Shown here piece by piece: positions 43,329 through 54,928 of a stretch of DNA of 64,000 nt; position 1 is the first letter of the stretch; every line of letters begins with the position of its first letter. A program made the position numbers and the translations under genes. The notes under the pieces are model-generated. The model ran no database searches, was not told the DNA's origin, and worked only from the letters and a program-made list of their open reading frames with translations. Origin of the DNA: Calliopum simillimum (Eukaryota; Arthropoda; Insecta; Diptera; Lauxaniidae); the NCBI GenBank assembly GCA_951812925.1, contig OX638368.1:78784909-78848908 (forward strand), written 5' to 3'.

Positions 43329-44583
43329 CCCAGCAAACATTTTCAATCGCGGACAATCTTCCATATTTTTGGCGATGCATTTAAAGCTCTTCTACGCGAG
43401 CTTTCCGCGAAAAAAATTTTCCGCGAGTAAAAGAAGATTCCTCCTTACACTCTTCTGGAAGATTATTGCGAATCAAACATCTTCGCGATGAATATACAAC
43501 TCTTCCGGGATTCCTCCTTACACTCTTCTAGAAGATCATTGCGAATCAAACATCTTCGCAATGAATATACAACTCTTCCAGGCGAGTTTTGCGCAATAAT
43601 TTTATTTTCAAAAATGGGTCCAAAATGGTCACTTAGAGTGGTCGAAGACATCTCTGATCATATCCGAAATCTGTTTTCGACCTTTCCCTATCGATTGGTG
43701 CAATAAAAATTTTTCACCGAAATGGGCCCAAATCGGTCACTTAGAGGGGTCGGAGACACCCCTGGACATGTCCAGAATGTATTTTCGACCTTTCCCTATC
43801 AATTGGTGCAATAAAATTTTTTTAACAAAAATTGGCCCAAATCGGTCAGTTAGAGGGCCCGGAACCAAATCTGGTTATAACCAAAATATATATTCGACCT
43901 TTCCACATCGATTGGTGCAAAAAAAAAAATGCATAAAAAAAAGCCCAAAACGAATAAAAAAAGATTCGACCAAGTCTCTTCTGGATGATGGTTTGAAATC
44001 GAACTTCTTTACGAATAACCAACAACTCCTTCAGACGAGTTTTACACGATACAAGATGGCCGACTACGACATCACGTCATCTACTGAGAAATTTCGAAAA
44101 AATTAATAATTTTTTTTTCTAAAAGGCAATATTTCTGAGGCCCGGTATTTTTCACGAAGCAAAATGTCAAACTACACGGTATATTTTTAACGGCACATAA
44201 ATTCTGACATTTAATTGTACAAAAATTAGCAATTTCTTTTGAAATTATTTTTATGTCGCCATTTCATATTTTATTTTTTTTATTTTTTTTTTTCAATTTT
44301 TTTTTCGCTTTGAAAAACATGTTGCGGAGTCGTCTGTTGACCCTTCCTGGGGATCATTTGCAGATTCATCTTGGGCAGTCGCCAGATGACTCTTCCTGGG
44401 GATCGTTTGCGGATTCATTTCGGGGAGTTGTTAGAGGATTCTTCTAAAACAATCGTATTCGGCCGGACAATTTCTCACGCCTGAACATTCGCGGAAGAGT
44501 AGAATGCGACTGTCGCGGACGATTGATTTAATCGTCTAGGCGAATCGAATACGATTCTTCCGCGATTGAAAATGTTTGCTGGG
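43329..44583. mobile_element. TIR element carried in the 3' LTR
   Basis: Same unit as 31348-32653, including three satellite monomers (43640-43925), slightly shorter because of small deletions. Confidence 0.7.
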
Positions 44584-45046
44584 ATGTTGCATGCCGCGAA
44601 TAAGTTGGATTGTGGCTTCGCTTTGATTTTGAACCAAATTTTTGTGCGCATAGAATTATGCTAAAATTTATTTTTTTTTTGCGGCTAATACATTCAAAGA
44701 GTAAAGCAAATTTTTGGTGGTTATTTAATTTTTGTCTTTCGATTGATTTCGGTGATTTTTGTTTGCGAATTTTCATGCTATCGGTTTTCTTTATTTTGAT
44801 GATTTTGTTTTTGAATTCGAATTTGAATATTTTTTTTTGTACACCGGCTGAACCCTACGTCCGGTCGTTTCTCCCCTGAGGATTTATATTGAGCTAGCCG
44901 ATGGCTGCGTTCGGGTGTTTCTACAGGTTTCATTAGGCATCAGAGAAATTATGTTTTCTGTTGTTGTGAGTGTGCCATGATGGTGCACTGGGAAAAATTC
45001 AATTTGAAAACCAAAAGAGACGAAAAAATAAAGGTCGCGTGCTACA

Positions 45047-45184
45047 GTGGGTTACCATAAAATAAATAAATCGACTTCTGTTAGCTGTCTTTTGGATGAA
45101 CTTGGCCCCTTGCAAGCCGCTTCACCCAAAAAATCATCAAATCGCGGCCGAAAGCCAAATTGCGAATCCGATGAGGATGATTAA
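45047..45184 (+). pseudogene. C-terminal coding tail of the pogo-like relic
   Basis: The plus strand reads LDELGPLQAASPKKSSNRGRKPNCESDEDD and a TAA at 45182-45184. Tails with a Pro/Ser-rich part, an RGRK basic patch and acidic end are common in pogo/Tigger-type transposases. The fragment is too short for certainty; the rest of the coding region would have to lie left of 26387, where I find only weak open frames. Confidence 0.35.
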
Positions 45185-46147
45185 TAACACTATGCAACAA
45201 ATGAGTAAAAATTTTTTCCCCAGGGAATGCCATTATTCATTTTATATGTAAAATGGGCTGCTGATTCCGAAAATCGCATTATTTTTTTTTTTATTTCGTG
45301 TCGTTTTCGAGATATCGGTCATTTTCGGTTTTTGGACCAAAAAAAAAAGATAGTTCTATTTAAATACAAATATCTCAAGAACCAACATTTGTATTCAAAC
45401 GTATTCTATGTCATATTAAAGGTAATTAAATTACCTACAAATGATATTCACATCACTTTTTGGTTGGTTTGTTAGTTTCGGCGAAATAAATTGATTTCTA
45501 AAAAAAAAAATTTTTTTTTTTTTGAAAAAATTAACAAAAAATCAAAATCAACTGCAGATTTATACAAAAAGAAATATTTTTTTTTATAATTTTTTTTTTT
45601 TGTATCATAGACTATATATTTGTGAAGAAAATAAGATACCACTTAAAAAAATCGATGGATAAATGCAAAAGTTGTATACAATTCATTGAAAACTTACCAA
45701 AATGCGTTTTTCCCTATTTTTTTCGTTTTTTTGTAATAAACTGTTCGATAATTAAAATTTTTTGTAAAACACATGAGAAAATCCAAAAAATTCTTAAAGT
45801 AGGCGTTGAAAAAAATACCCGTGTCTCATCGTTTTTCTCCAGCACGTTAGATTTTTTTTAATCGATTCTTGAAGTATTTTAATCCACTGTACATGAAAAA
45901 TACAAAAATAGCGCATTCTTGTGTTAAATCGATGAATTTAACTATATGATCCTTACATTTGAGGTGAATAATGTGTTCAGTAAACTTATGCAGGATATTA
46001 CGAAGAATATTTTTGTGGACAATTTTAACCCTCTAAAACCCCCACATGTGGGTCATTTTGGTTACCTAATGTATAATGAAAAATGTATACTTGAATGCAA
46101 GTTACGGTCAAAAAACGAAACCCGGCCCACAACCGGTTACCTTCCTC
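45185..46147. other. Right part of the pogo-like relic, noncoding
   Basis: AT-rich DNA with long A and T runs, ending in the inverted copy of the element's left end (ACCGGTTACCTTCCTC). Confidence 0.4.
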
Positions 46148-46149
46148 TA

Positions 46150-46740
46150 ATGTTTTAAAAGAAAAAAAAAAAAAAAAACAAAACCCAAAAGAATGATTTA
46201 ATTAAATTGAAATATTTATTACCGAAATTAACATAAAAACAAGTTTTATCTTCTTCGATTTTAATAGTTTTAATTGAAATGAATAATTTTTTTCTTCAAA
46301 AAACAATATTGTGTAGAGCACTGCTGCACGAAATAGTGTAACATTACTATACCTATAAAAAGTAAAAGGTTTTTATAAGATACTGTAGTTATTAACGGCC
46401 CTTAATTAGGAAAATGAAGACTCAATTTTATCAAAAAAGTAAAAAATTATGCAACTTTTTTGAGTTAATTTTTTTACTATACAAATTTTACTATTTCTTT
46501 TAAGTGTTTATAACTTTTAAAAGCAGATAATATGTGAAATAACATTTTTACACAAATTCATCACATCAGTATAATTTTTCCCACAAGACTCCCACTTTTC
46601 ATTTGGTTAGGTCTGGTATCACCAAAAATGACGATTTTCGTGTGGTGAGTGAAAATATTGTAAAATTTAAAGAAACGTATCCAATGCCAAAAAATCTGAC
46701 CGCCATTCACCTCTAGTCTACTCTATGCCATATTGCATCT
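46150..46740. other. AT-rich stretch, nothing recognised
   Basis: No ORF with a recognisable product and no repeat ends seen. Confidence 0.4.
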
Positions 46741-46744
46741 TAGC

Positions 46745-47510
46745 AACTCCGACAGAAGGAGTTGAAAGGGATACCTAGTTTTTTAGCATGCTTGCCGATG
46801 GCCCAGTGTCCAGTGCAAACTGCGGTAATTCTTGCTCTATTAATACGGTTATTAGCAAGTAAATAAGAGGTTTTTGAACTGTTATATGAAGCCAGATTGA
46901 CATGGATATCCCACATGTAGTCATTGCTTTCTAATAAGTGTTCGCCTCGGTTATATAATATGCAAATATCTACTTTTTTTCTAGACCTAGCGGGGTATGA
47001 ACTCGCACATCGTTTGTGACGTTAGAAAAGTAGCCATACCTTGCCAGTGCGTCAGATTTTTCGTTGTCTTCGATATCCCTATGTCCTGGAACCCAAACGA
47101 GGACAAGATCAAACTGACGCCCCAGTCTGAAATATTTTTTCCAATTTAGATTTTATTCTTGTTGAATTGAGTGCTTTGATGGCGGCCTGAATGTCTGAGA
47201 AAATTGCCAACTATCGAAAAATGCCATCAATATTCCCTAATGATTTGCAGTCTTCGATGATAGCAAAAACTTCTCCCTGATAAACGCTGGCTGAATTTGG
47301 GAGGCGAAATGATTGAGATAATTTCAAGTCTTTTAAAAATATTCCGGCACCTTCACCACACTCTATCTTCGAGCCATCGCGATGCATCGGTGTAAATGTT
47401 GGATGATATCGAGATATACTTGAAGTTGGAGAAAACGCTGTTTTCAGGCTTATGGCGTAGCTGCAGGATAAAGTGAAATTCTTTTTTTTAATGTCATCGA
47501 ATAGCCACAT
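46745..47510 (-). pseudogene. LINE RNase H domain relic
   Basis: The minus-strand frame from 47510 includes MHRDGSKIECGEGAGIFLKD and SASVYQGEVFAIIEDCKSL, the first two acidic motifs of the RNase H domain of I/R1/Jockey-type LINEs. After a frameshift near 47211 come SDIQAAIKALNS and then, broken by stops, pieces matching the usual VPGHRDIE..NEKSDALA end (about 47040-47110) and a spacer to HWAIGKH (about 46800). No RT is attached, so this is an internal LINE fragment. RNase H would remove RNA from the cDNA hybrid. Confidence 0.8.
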
Positions 47511-47517
47511 TCTTTCT

Positions 47518-47770
47518 TATCAAAATATAATTCCAAACTTTTCAAATAGGACTCTTATTTTCCTAGTTATGATCCTTTGAAGAAAAGATATATCAGTCCC
47601 AATACAAAGGAAGAAAATATTTTAGTGTCGAAAAACCGATTTATGGCCAAAAAACATTCGAAATCAGTTAAAATATTCTGCAGGGTATTAGGGCTGAAAA
47701 ACCTTCTCTTAAAAGGATCATAACTCGGAAAGTAAGTGCCCTATTGAAAAAGTTCGAAGGTATATTTTGA
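47518..47770. mobile_element. 250-bp fold-back MITE
   Basis: The ends TATCAAAATATA and inverted copies share GAGTTATGATCCTTT-type sequence (left about 47565-47580, right about 47694-47712). No coding capacity. Confidence 0.65.
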
Positions 47771-48778
47771 TAAAAAAAAATGTGCTGCCATCAATTTCGA
47801 GAATAGCAACACAATTGCCAGTAGCTTTTCTGGCTGAACGATTTCATTCGTGCCCATTGCTGCCTCAACTTGCAGACCGTCATTTTGTAGCCTGCCTCCT
47901 CCATGCTCCGATCAACACTGCTCCATGCTTTGAGATAACCTCACGGAAAATATTTTTTCGTCCTGTGTCCAGTTAGCTATAAAAAGAAGGTAATTGATAT
48001 TTTGTTGAAAAAATGCTTGCATTTATTACCTTATAAAACAAAAATAAATCAGCCACAACAAAAAATTACAACAAATTGAAAAAGTTTGATTAAAAATAAA
48101 AATGCTTATATTATTATGCTTCTTGGTTTTTACTAAAACTTAACTATGAACGACCATTAAGTTAGCAGAGCGAAAATGGCAGAGCTGGAAAAAAAAATGC
48201 CATAATTATAGGCTTATTTTTAGGCTCTTTATTTTTTTAAAAAAAAAAGTTAGCTCTGCTAGCTTAAGTTTAAGTTTAACTATGAATGGAATGAAATTTT
48301 TAGTTGTTAGAGGTTTATTTGAACTTAGAAAAACGATAAAGAATATGTGCTATTAATTTTATTATTATGTTAATGTTTGGTCGGGGACCAAAATTTATAG
48401 CTTTCACTATGTAAAAATATTACACAAATTTAAAGGAGATACCTTTGCTGAGACTCCGCTACACTGCTGCGGAGCTGGGACACTTCTAGCACGTTGGGCG
48501 TGCACGGTGATGGAGACGGACACCAAGTCGGTGCTTCTGACGATGACCAAGAGTCAATGATGTTGACCAGGAGTCGTATTTCGTGACCATGAGTCACTGT
48601 TTCTTTCGCAGATGAGACGTCAAAGTATAGCGATGAGCTTTATGTAACTTAGACCGCAGCAAGCAAAGAATTACAAAAAAGGCAAACTCAAAATCTATTT
48701 GATTTAATTTAATTTACTTTTATTGATAATAAAACTTTATAAAAGCTAAAGTTTTAAGTTAGAATATTATTAAGAAAA
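47771..48778. other. Region without a confident gene
   Basis: On the minus strand 47775-47975 contains MEEAGYKMTVCKLRQQWARM, faintly like a Myb/SANT- or MADF-type DNA-binding fragment, with stops and frame changes. A GC-richer patch lies at 48440-48640. 48140-48280 holds a loosely palindromic stretch around TTAGCAGAGC. Nothing here is certain. Confidence 0.25.
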
Positions 48779-49211
48779 TGCTGCTGTTGTTTGCGCTGTG
48801 GGTATAAACGAACGAGTGATCATATTTTTAATTAGCACTTTAGACTTTCTAAAGTGTCAAGTTGAGAATTTGGATTCAGCCATTGTCAGCCGTTTATTAC
48901 GCATAAGAGTAAGCAAGACAAAGCTTTGACAGCAGCCTCTAACGAGTAGTTACAGATTGTGCGGGTGGACAGTGTTGCCGTTCGACAAAGAATTACACTG
49001 AAGTTTGGGAGTTAAGGTTTACGTGTTTCCCCGCGTAAATAGTTAATGATTATTTGATTATAAATAAGTCTCCTACCCCTTCAGGCCGTAACGAGGTTTA
49101 TTGCCATGGTTGTTTAGTTATTATAAGAATAAAAGACACATTTTAGCCTTTAAAAAACTGAAACATAACAAAGGCTATCTCAGTTTTATTTTCTTGTGCC
49201 AACCAGTTACA
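48779..49211. repeat. Possible solo LTR
   Basis: The segment is bounded by TGCTGCTG and CAGTTACA with AAAA on both sides, and contains TATAAACG near 48811 and AATAAAAGACAC near 49127, an LTR-like arrangement on the plus strand. The AAAA flank is weak in AT-rich DNA. Confidence 0.3.
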
Positions 49212-49247
49212 AAAATTTTATTTTTGAAGTGGGTTACATTTAAGATA

Positions 49248-49442
49248 TTACTTCCATGCGGATTTTTTTGAGCAGATGCAGTCATCAGCTAAATGTTTCT
49301 CAATCCATAATTTGTAATTTCCCACAATTGTGTATATACCTGGATAGTTAGGTCTTGCGCAACCTCTACCCCATGATATAACTCCTATGATTTCAACGCT
49401 TCCAGAAGTAAGCTCGTGTAGCATCGGTCCTCCACTATCGCC
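49248..49442 (-). CDS. Trypsin-like S1 serine protease, last coding exon
   Basis: The minus strand after a splice acceptor (T-run, then AG at 49443-49444) reads [14 protein letters not shown], then [20 protein letters not shown] and a C-terminal part ending in SAWK and TAA (49248-49250). GDSGGP contains the catalytic Ser of S1 peptidases; SWG and the Gly before IYT line the substrate pocket; the Cys in GRGC normally pairs with the Cys before GDSGG in the preceding exon. S1 genes often have an intron directly before this motif, phase 0 here. An AATAAAA on the minus strand lies about 30 bp downstream of the stop. Upstream exons (His, Asp) were not found up to 64 kb, so either the intron is very long because of inserted TEs or the exon is stranded. 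The product would be a secreted protease. Confidence 0.88.
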   Translation of the reverse strand, partial: GDSGGPMLHELTSGSVEIIGVISWGRGCARPNYPGIYTIVGNYKLWIEKHLADDCICSKKSAWK

Positions 49443-51035
49443 CTAAAAAAAAGTTTAAATACACTGTAGCTCTCATTTTTATTGTTTACTTATAAAAAAA
49501 AAAAGTTCACAGGGTGTCAAAACCTTTCTTTTTGGGGTTCAAAGATCAAAAAACGTCCGTTTTTTACAACTTACTTAAAAGCAATGCGTCAAACAAAGAC
49601 AACTCCCGCTGTATCAGATGTTCTGCACATTTTTCTTTTTTAAAAAATCCTTCCAGCATACAAATTGACAGAGATAAGTAATTTTTATGTGAGAGTCCTT
49701 TTTTCTTTTTCTAAAACGAGCGAGCACTAAATATTTAACCTGCTTTTTAATTTTTTTCGAACGGTCAAGAAACAAAAAAGTTACAGCCGCACACTGCGTT
49801 GGCTAATGGACAAAAATCAAAATTTTTTGTGACTCGAAATCGACAGGTAATTGCATCAATAAAATAAAAACAAAATATTTAGGAGAAAGACTCAGTTTTG
49901 GCTACGCTGTGACACTTCAAAGTTGAGATATTTTTCAAAAAAAATCATGTTTTATTCACTTCGTTTTGGGTTCTCTTAAACAAATAATTATCAAAAATTT
50001 GTCTTTTGATTAAACTTAGCGAAGTAAAGTTTTTTATTATAAATAATATTTGAGTAAATAAATAAAACTAAAAAAATTTGGAAAATATATAATTTGATAT
50101 ATATTGTAGTGATTTTAATACATGATATTATCAAATGAAAAACTTCAGAAATTGACAAATTTCGATGGCAAAAAAAACAAATCTTATAAAAATAAGTGCC
50201 GTTTTTTTTTTTAATCTACTAGTACGGATTCTACATAATCAAGAACTGCAAATAACATTTCCTACTTCGTCCTACAAATATTTTTTTTCTTTTTTTAAAA
50301 AATGCTTAAAAGGAAAAATTTGCATGAAATATAAAATTTATGTTGAAAATTTTTTTTTTGTTTTTGCTGACACAAATGGTCTCAGAAGTACAAAAAACAT
50401 TATTTCTACTACGTATATTTCATTTGTTAACATCAAACATTACTTTTCATCATCGTTATATATGTAGCTTAAGAAAATCGTCCTAAATACCTGGTTTTTA
50501 GCAAAACTATAAAGTTCACAACAAATCTGAGATCATTTTTGAGCTCAACGACCCCAAATTACTTATAATACCAAAATTCATCGATATCTAACCACTCCTT
50601 CTATTTGTGACCATTTCTTGTATGGCCTCAACGCAGCCGTTTGAAATTTGAAGTGGATTCGAAATATTTAAATTTTGGGGACACGCACATTCGGAATAAA
50701 AAAAAATTGCTCGTACCTTAAAGTTACATAGCTTGGTCAATTTTTATGCTAGCAAGAAGTTTAAAAAACGAAAATATGCAGAATTACGTCTGCTATAACT
50801 TATTAAGGACTGCCCCAGAAAAATTTGATACTTGTATTTTTAAGATTATGATTTACCTGATGATCGTGCAGGTCGAAATATGGGTGCTATTTTTTCTATA
50901 TAACATGACGATTACAAAAATATATAACACTTGGTAAACAAACTTCAAACGATAAAGATATCAAGAAAAAAAGCGCAAACTCATTTTATACACTTACCTG
51001 CAAAAACCAAAATTAAAATATTCAGCCATAGCTAA

Positions 51036-51938
51036 AAAATAGGTGCGTCAAAAACCACTGTCCAAAGGGTCATTTCGAATCATAGAAAGGGTCAACATAT
51101 TACGCGAAAAAAAGCCAGTATAGACCCACAGTTGGTGAAAAAGGTGAAGCGCCTTTTTAAGCAGAATCCTAACACTTCAGAACGAGATATGGCTGCTAGA
51201 GCAGGAATCTCAAAATCTTACATAAACAGACTAAAGAGAAAACTTAAGCTATAAACCTACGGAGTTCAAAAAGTACCAGACAATTCCCATGAAAAGCAGT
51301 TAGAGGCTCAAAAACGAGCTCGAAAGTTATATGTCGGTTACCTGACTAAATTTGACTGCTGCATAATGGACGATGAAACATACGTTAAGGCAGATTTTAA
51401 AAAGCTACCTGGACACGCATTTCTTACCTGTTCGGAGAAGGGGCAGGTGCAGAGCAAATTTAAAGAGAAGAAAATTACAAAATTTCCCAAGCAGTATATG
51501 GTTTGGCAGGCCATATGCACCTGCGGTCTGAGAAGCAGTTTTTTTGTAACACAGAGCACAATTAACTCGAAAATTTATATTGATGAATGCCTTGAAAAAC
51601 GTATTTTGCCATGTATTCGTGAGCACAGGGGTACTATAATATTCTGTCCTGATTTAGCAACCTTTCACTACTCTACAGCCACCATAGAATGGTACAATAG
51701 CAATAATGTAAATTTTATTCCCAAAAATGCGAATCCACCTAACTGAATAGAGCTGCGACCTATTGAGAGACATTGGGCTCTAATGAAATCAGATCTTCGG
51801 AAAAGTAAAAGTACTGCAAAAAATTTAAAAGATTTCAAAAATAAGTGGCGAAAGTCGTACGGTACTGTCGACGAAACAACTGTACAAAACTTAATGAAGG
51901 GTCTTAAGAAAAAAGTAAAATATTTTTATATAAAATAA
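51036..51938 (+). pseudogene. DD37E-type transposase
   Basis: One frame contains a helix-turn-helix (KIGASKTTVQRVIS), a second one (DMAARAGISKSYINRLKRKL) and the catalytic core: Asp in IMDDETYVKAD, Asp in IIFCPDLATFHYS, and Glu in ELRPIERHW. Between the second Asp and the Glu are 37 codons, so the signature is DD37E, a type known from mosquito IS630-like elements. Stops at 51252-51254 (TAA) and 51744-51746 (TGA, just before the catalytic Glu) inactivate it. The frame ends at TAA 51936-51938. Confidence 0.87.
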
Positions 51939-52171
51939 ATATTTGTGAATAGTGTAAGGTTATTTATGTTCGCTATACTTCTCATTAATAAATAAAAAAA
52001 CAATATTTTTTTTTTTTTTTTTTTTTATTAATTAACAAAGTCCTCAGACGGATAAAATTCCGTGTATGAGAGGATGCATAAACTTAATAAACAAAGTTAT
52101 GAAATTAAATAAATTAATTTTACATTTTTTCTACATTTGGAAATAGCAAGTTATTATCACATGTGATTTTA

Positions 52172-54924
52172 TCACCTTAAATTTTTTAAATACAAATTTA
52201 ATTTAATTTTGAAAGTATTAAAATTACTACAATTTTTTAAATCTTCCGGTAGTCTATTAAAGAGCATTATAGCGCTATGCTTTAAGCTATGTAATTGCTT
52301 TGTTGTTCTGGCTTTAGGTACTTCGAGGTAATGTTTCTGACGCGTATTATGTTGATGTATTCCGTGCCTTTGTATGAGAATCGTTTTTGTTTTCATCAAG
52401 CTGTTTTTGATTTTGTATATGTATTTGCATTTTTCTGCATAAATTATCTGGTTGATATCCATTTGCTTTGTGTCTTTATATAACTCTCTTGTTGGAGTTA
52501 AAGAGTTTTTGTTGAATAGAATTTTTATAGATTTGTTCATTAATCTTCCAATCTGCTCGATTTGAAATTTGCTGCATTGGCTCCAACTGCATATGTTGTA
52601 ACGTATTTTGGATAAAATATGACCGGAATATATTAATTTTGCTGCATTTTTGTTAATTCTGCCAATTCTTTTAATCGCCATTATAATTGGTAAAATAGCG
52701 TGTTTCAAACCTTTTATATGTTGTTCATAGTTAAGTTTTTCATCTATTACCATCCCCAGATATTTTGTAGATTCTACCCTTTGTACTTCAGTGTTGTTGA
52801 TTTTCAAATTTATATTTAAATTAGTATTGTTTGTTCGAAGAACAAGGAAGTTCGTTTTTTGTATATTAATGCTGAGACCATTTCCGCATGCCCAATCGTA
52901 GTAAATTTTCATATCATGATTCATATTCTCCTCCAATTCTCTTTCTGTTTTTGCTGTCGTAATAAAATTTGTGTCATCGGCGTAAATATTGTATGTTGAT
53001 TTAAATTTGCATTTTTTAATGTTAGTTATGTAGAGTAAATACAGCCTTGGTCCAAGTATCGAACCTTGTGGTACTCCAATTTTACATGAAAGCTCGTCAC
53101 TTATTTCACCATTTAATTTAACTCTATGAGGTCTATTTTTCAAATAACTCTCTATCAATTTGTTTGATACTCCTCGGATGCCCATGTCATGCAATACAAT
53201 TAATAATTTTTTATGTGCAACAAGATCAAATGCCTTAGACAAGTCTATAAATGTAGCAGCCACTAATTTTTTTTCATCTAGAGCATCATATATTTTTTCC
53301 ATTGTAGCTGATATTGCTGACTCTGTACCACTTTTTGCCAAAAAACCAAATTGATTGCGATCAAAGCCTATGGTAGAATTAATAAAAACTTCTATTCTGC
53401 TGTCGATTGCCTTCTCAAATACTTTGCTTAGAGCATTAAGCACAGAAATAGGTCTATAGTTTTCACAAATGTCTTTTTTCCCTTTTTTATGGATCGGGCA
53501 AATAATAGCTTTTTTGAGACAATCCGGGAAAATACCAGTCAAAAAACTTTTATTTATTTCATCAACTAGAACACCTCCTATAGTTGGCAAAAGGAATTTT
53601 AAATCTTTTATGGATATTCCATCATCTCCTTGTGCTGCATTACTATTGAGGTTTAATACTATTTTCACTATTTCGTTGTATGTTACAGGTGTTAAAAATA
53701 TTGATTTTGCATTAATAACATTTTCTGTGATTGTGTTATTCGCATTTATGTTTTTAGCTAATTCAGCTCCGACTTCATTAAAGTATTTGTTTATATTATT
53801 TCCAGTAATGTTGTTGCTTTCATGATTTTTAATAATATTTGTTGTCTCATCTTTATTTTTCAATGTTGTGTTAATTACTTTCCATAATTTTCTAGGATTA
53901 TTGCCAGATTTTTCAATTTGGTTGTTTATGTGTTTCTGCTTGTTACTTTTAATTAAAATTTCAACTTCTTTTTTTAGCTTTTTATACTCCATCAGCAGAT
54001 ATTGATTTTCCGGATTGGATTTCGCCTTTTTGTACAAATTTTTGCCTTAGCTTGAATTTTTTTTTGAAGTTCTGTAGTGATCCAGTTGTTATTTCTACAC
54101 CTGATTCGTTTGTAAGTTGTGGCTTTCTCCTTGGCAACTTGTAAAATATTTGTTAGTTTTTCAATGCTATTTGGTATAGATTTTGCAAATTCATTTTTTT
54201 CTATTTTTTCCATTTCAAAGTGATTAATCTTTTGTATAAATAAGGTTTTCATTGGTTCTTTATGAAGTTTAAGTGATGTTATTGTGGCTGTTGTATATTT
54301 ATGATCTGAAATGTCTGTATCATTTAGATGAAAGTTAATTTTATGTGTTTTATCAATATTGGAAATAATGTGATCAATTAAGGTACTCGTATTATTTAAA
54401 ATTCTAGTGGGTTGAGCTTTATTAATGAGCATAAAACCATTTGTCTGTATTAGGTCAGTGTACTTAATAATTGCATTTGATTGATCTAAAATTTTAATGT
54501 TGACATCTGCAAAGAAAACGCAGTTTTCTCTGTCATTTAGTTCTTTTTCCATGAATTCCATGAAAATGTTTGAATTTTCGTTTGGAGCTTTATAAAAAGT
54601 ACCAATTTGTAATCGTTTATTTAAATTTGTAAATTCAATTAATGTGTAGTTATACTTTTCATTTCTTATTATTTCACTGAATGTTAAATGATCTTTTATG
54701 TAAATAACAGTTCCCCCTCCTCGTTTTTCCTTTCTGCAGTTATGAATAGCGGTGTAATTAGGAATATTAAAAGAATTAGTTTCATTTTCATACAGCCATG
54801 TTTCAGTTACTATTATAACATCAATGTTTTTGAGATTACTAACAAGTGTTTCTAACTCATATAGTTTATTGCGAATACTGCAAATGTTTACATAAAAAAT
54901 ATTAAGAATTGAGCTTGCGTTCAT
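52172..54924 (-). pseudogene. LINE ORF2: endonuclease and reverse transcriptase, one frameshift
   Basis: From ATG at 54924 the APE-type endonuclease carries FYVNICSIRNKLYEL, the catalytic Glu in VIVTETWL, and the C-terminal SDHKY signature. The frame changes near 54030; the reverse transcriptase then shows KKAIICPIHKKGKKD, NYRPISVLNALSKVFEKAI, FIDLSKAFDLVAH, IGVPQGSILGPRLY and YADDTNF, the catalytic box. The C-terminal part (KHYLEVPKARTTKQL..LFNRLPEDLKN) resembles CR1-group LINEs. There is no RNase H. The ORF starts four bases after the ORF1 stop. It nicks target DNA and copies the RNA there. One frameshift is the only lesion seen. Confidence 0.92.
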
Positions 54925-54928
54925 TTGA

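Larger units (their letters stand above)
26388..45046 (+). mobile_element. Osvaldo/Ulysses-like Ty3 retrotransposon with giant LTRs, 18.66 kb
   Basis: The two LTRs begin TGTAGCGTGGTCCC and end GTGCTACA, and GTGG flanks both sides (26384-26387, 45047-45050), so a single integration produced the whole unit. The 3' LTR is 4316 bp and the 5' LTR 6722 bp. The difference of 2406 bp is explained by a 2075-bp Transib-like insertion plus its 5-bp duplication, a 281-bp segment (30480-30760) and about 40 bp near 31530 that are all absent from the 3' LTR. Internal DNA holds a tandem PBS array, a long leader, gag and pol. RT sequence resembles the Osvaldo/Ulysses clade, whose members are known for long LTRs and tRNA-Lys priming. 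All genes are damaged, although the LTRs look young. Confidence 0.9.
40731..45046 (+). repeat. Giant 3' LTR, 4316 bp
   Basis: It starts TGTAGCG and ends GCTACA, followed by the GTGG target duplication. It lacks the Transib-like element and shows its empty site (CGCCGCCAGC at about 42664). It also lacks 281 bp and about 40 bp present in the 5' LTR, more likely deletions here. It contains copies of both LTR ORFs and of the TIR element. Confidence 0.9.
25977..46147. mobile_element. TA-flanked pogo/Tc1-type relic split by the giant-LTR element
   Basis: TA dinucleotides flank 25977 and 46147. The ends are inverted copies: GGGGAACGTAACCGGCTGTG on the left and GAGGAAGGTAACCGGTTGTG on the right (inverse). 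The motif ACCGGTTGTGGGCC recurs in the subterminal left part (about 26010, 26350). The inserted retrotransposon accounts for 26388-45046 plus one GTGG; the relic itself is about 1.5 kb. A short C-terminal coding tail is at 45047-45184. The TA flank supports the Tc1/mariner superclass; pogo is a guess. Confidence 0.6.

Noticed and set aside
49790..49830. A candidate upstream exon of the serine protease (minus-strand Ala/Cys-rich stretch)
   Set aside because: It lacks the conserved sequence expected before GDSGGP and has no splice sites in register; it lies within the DD37E element.
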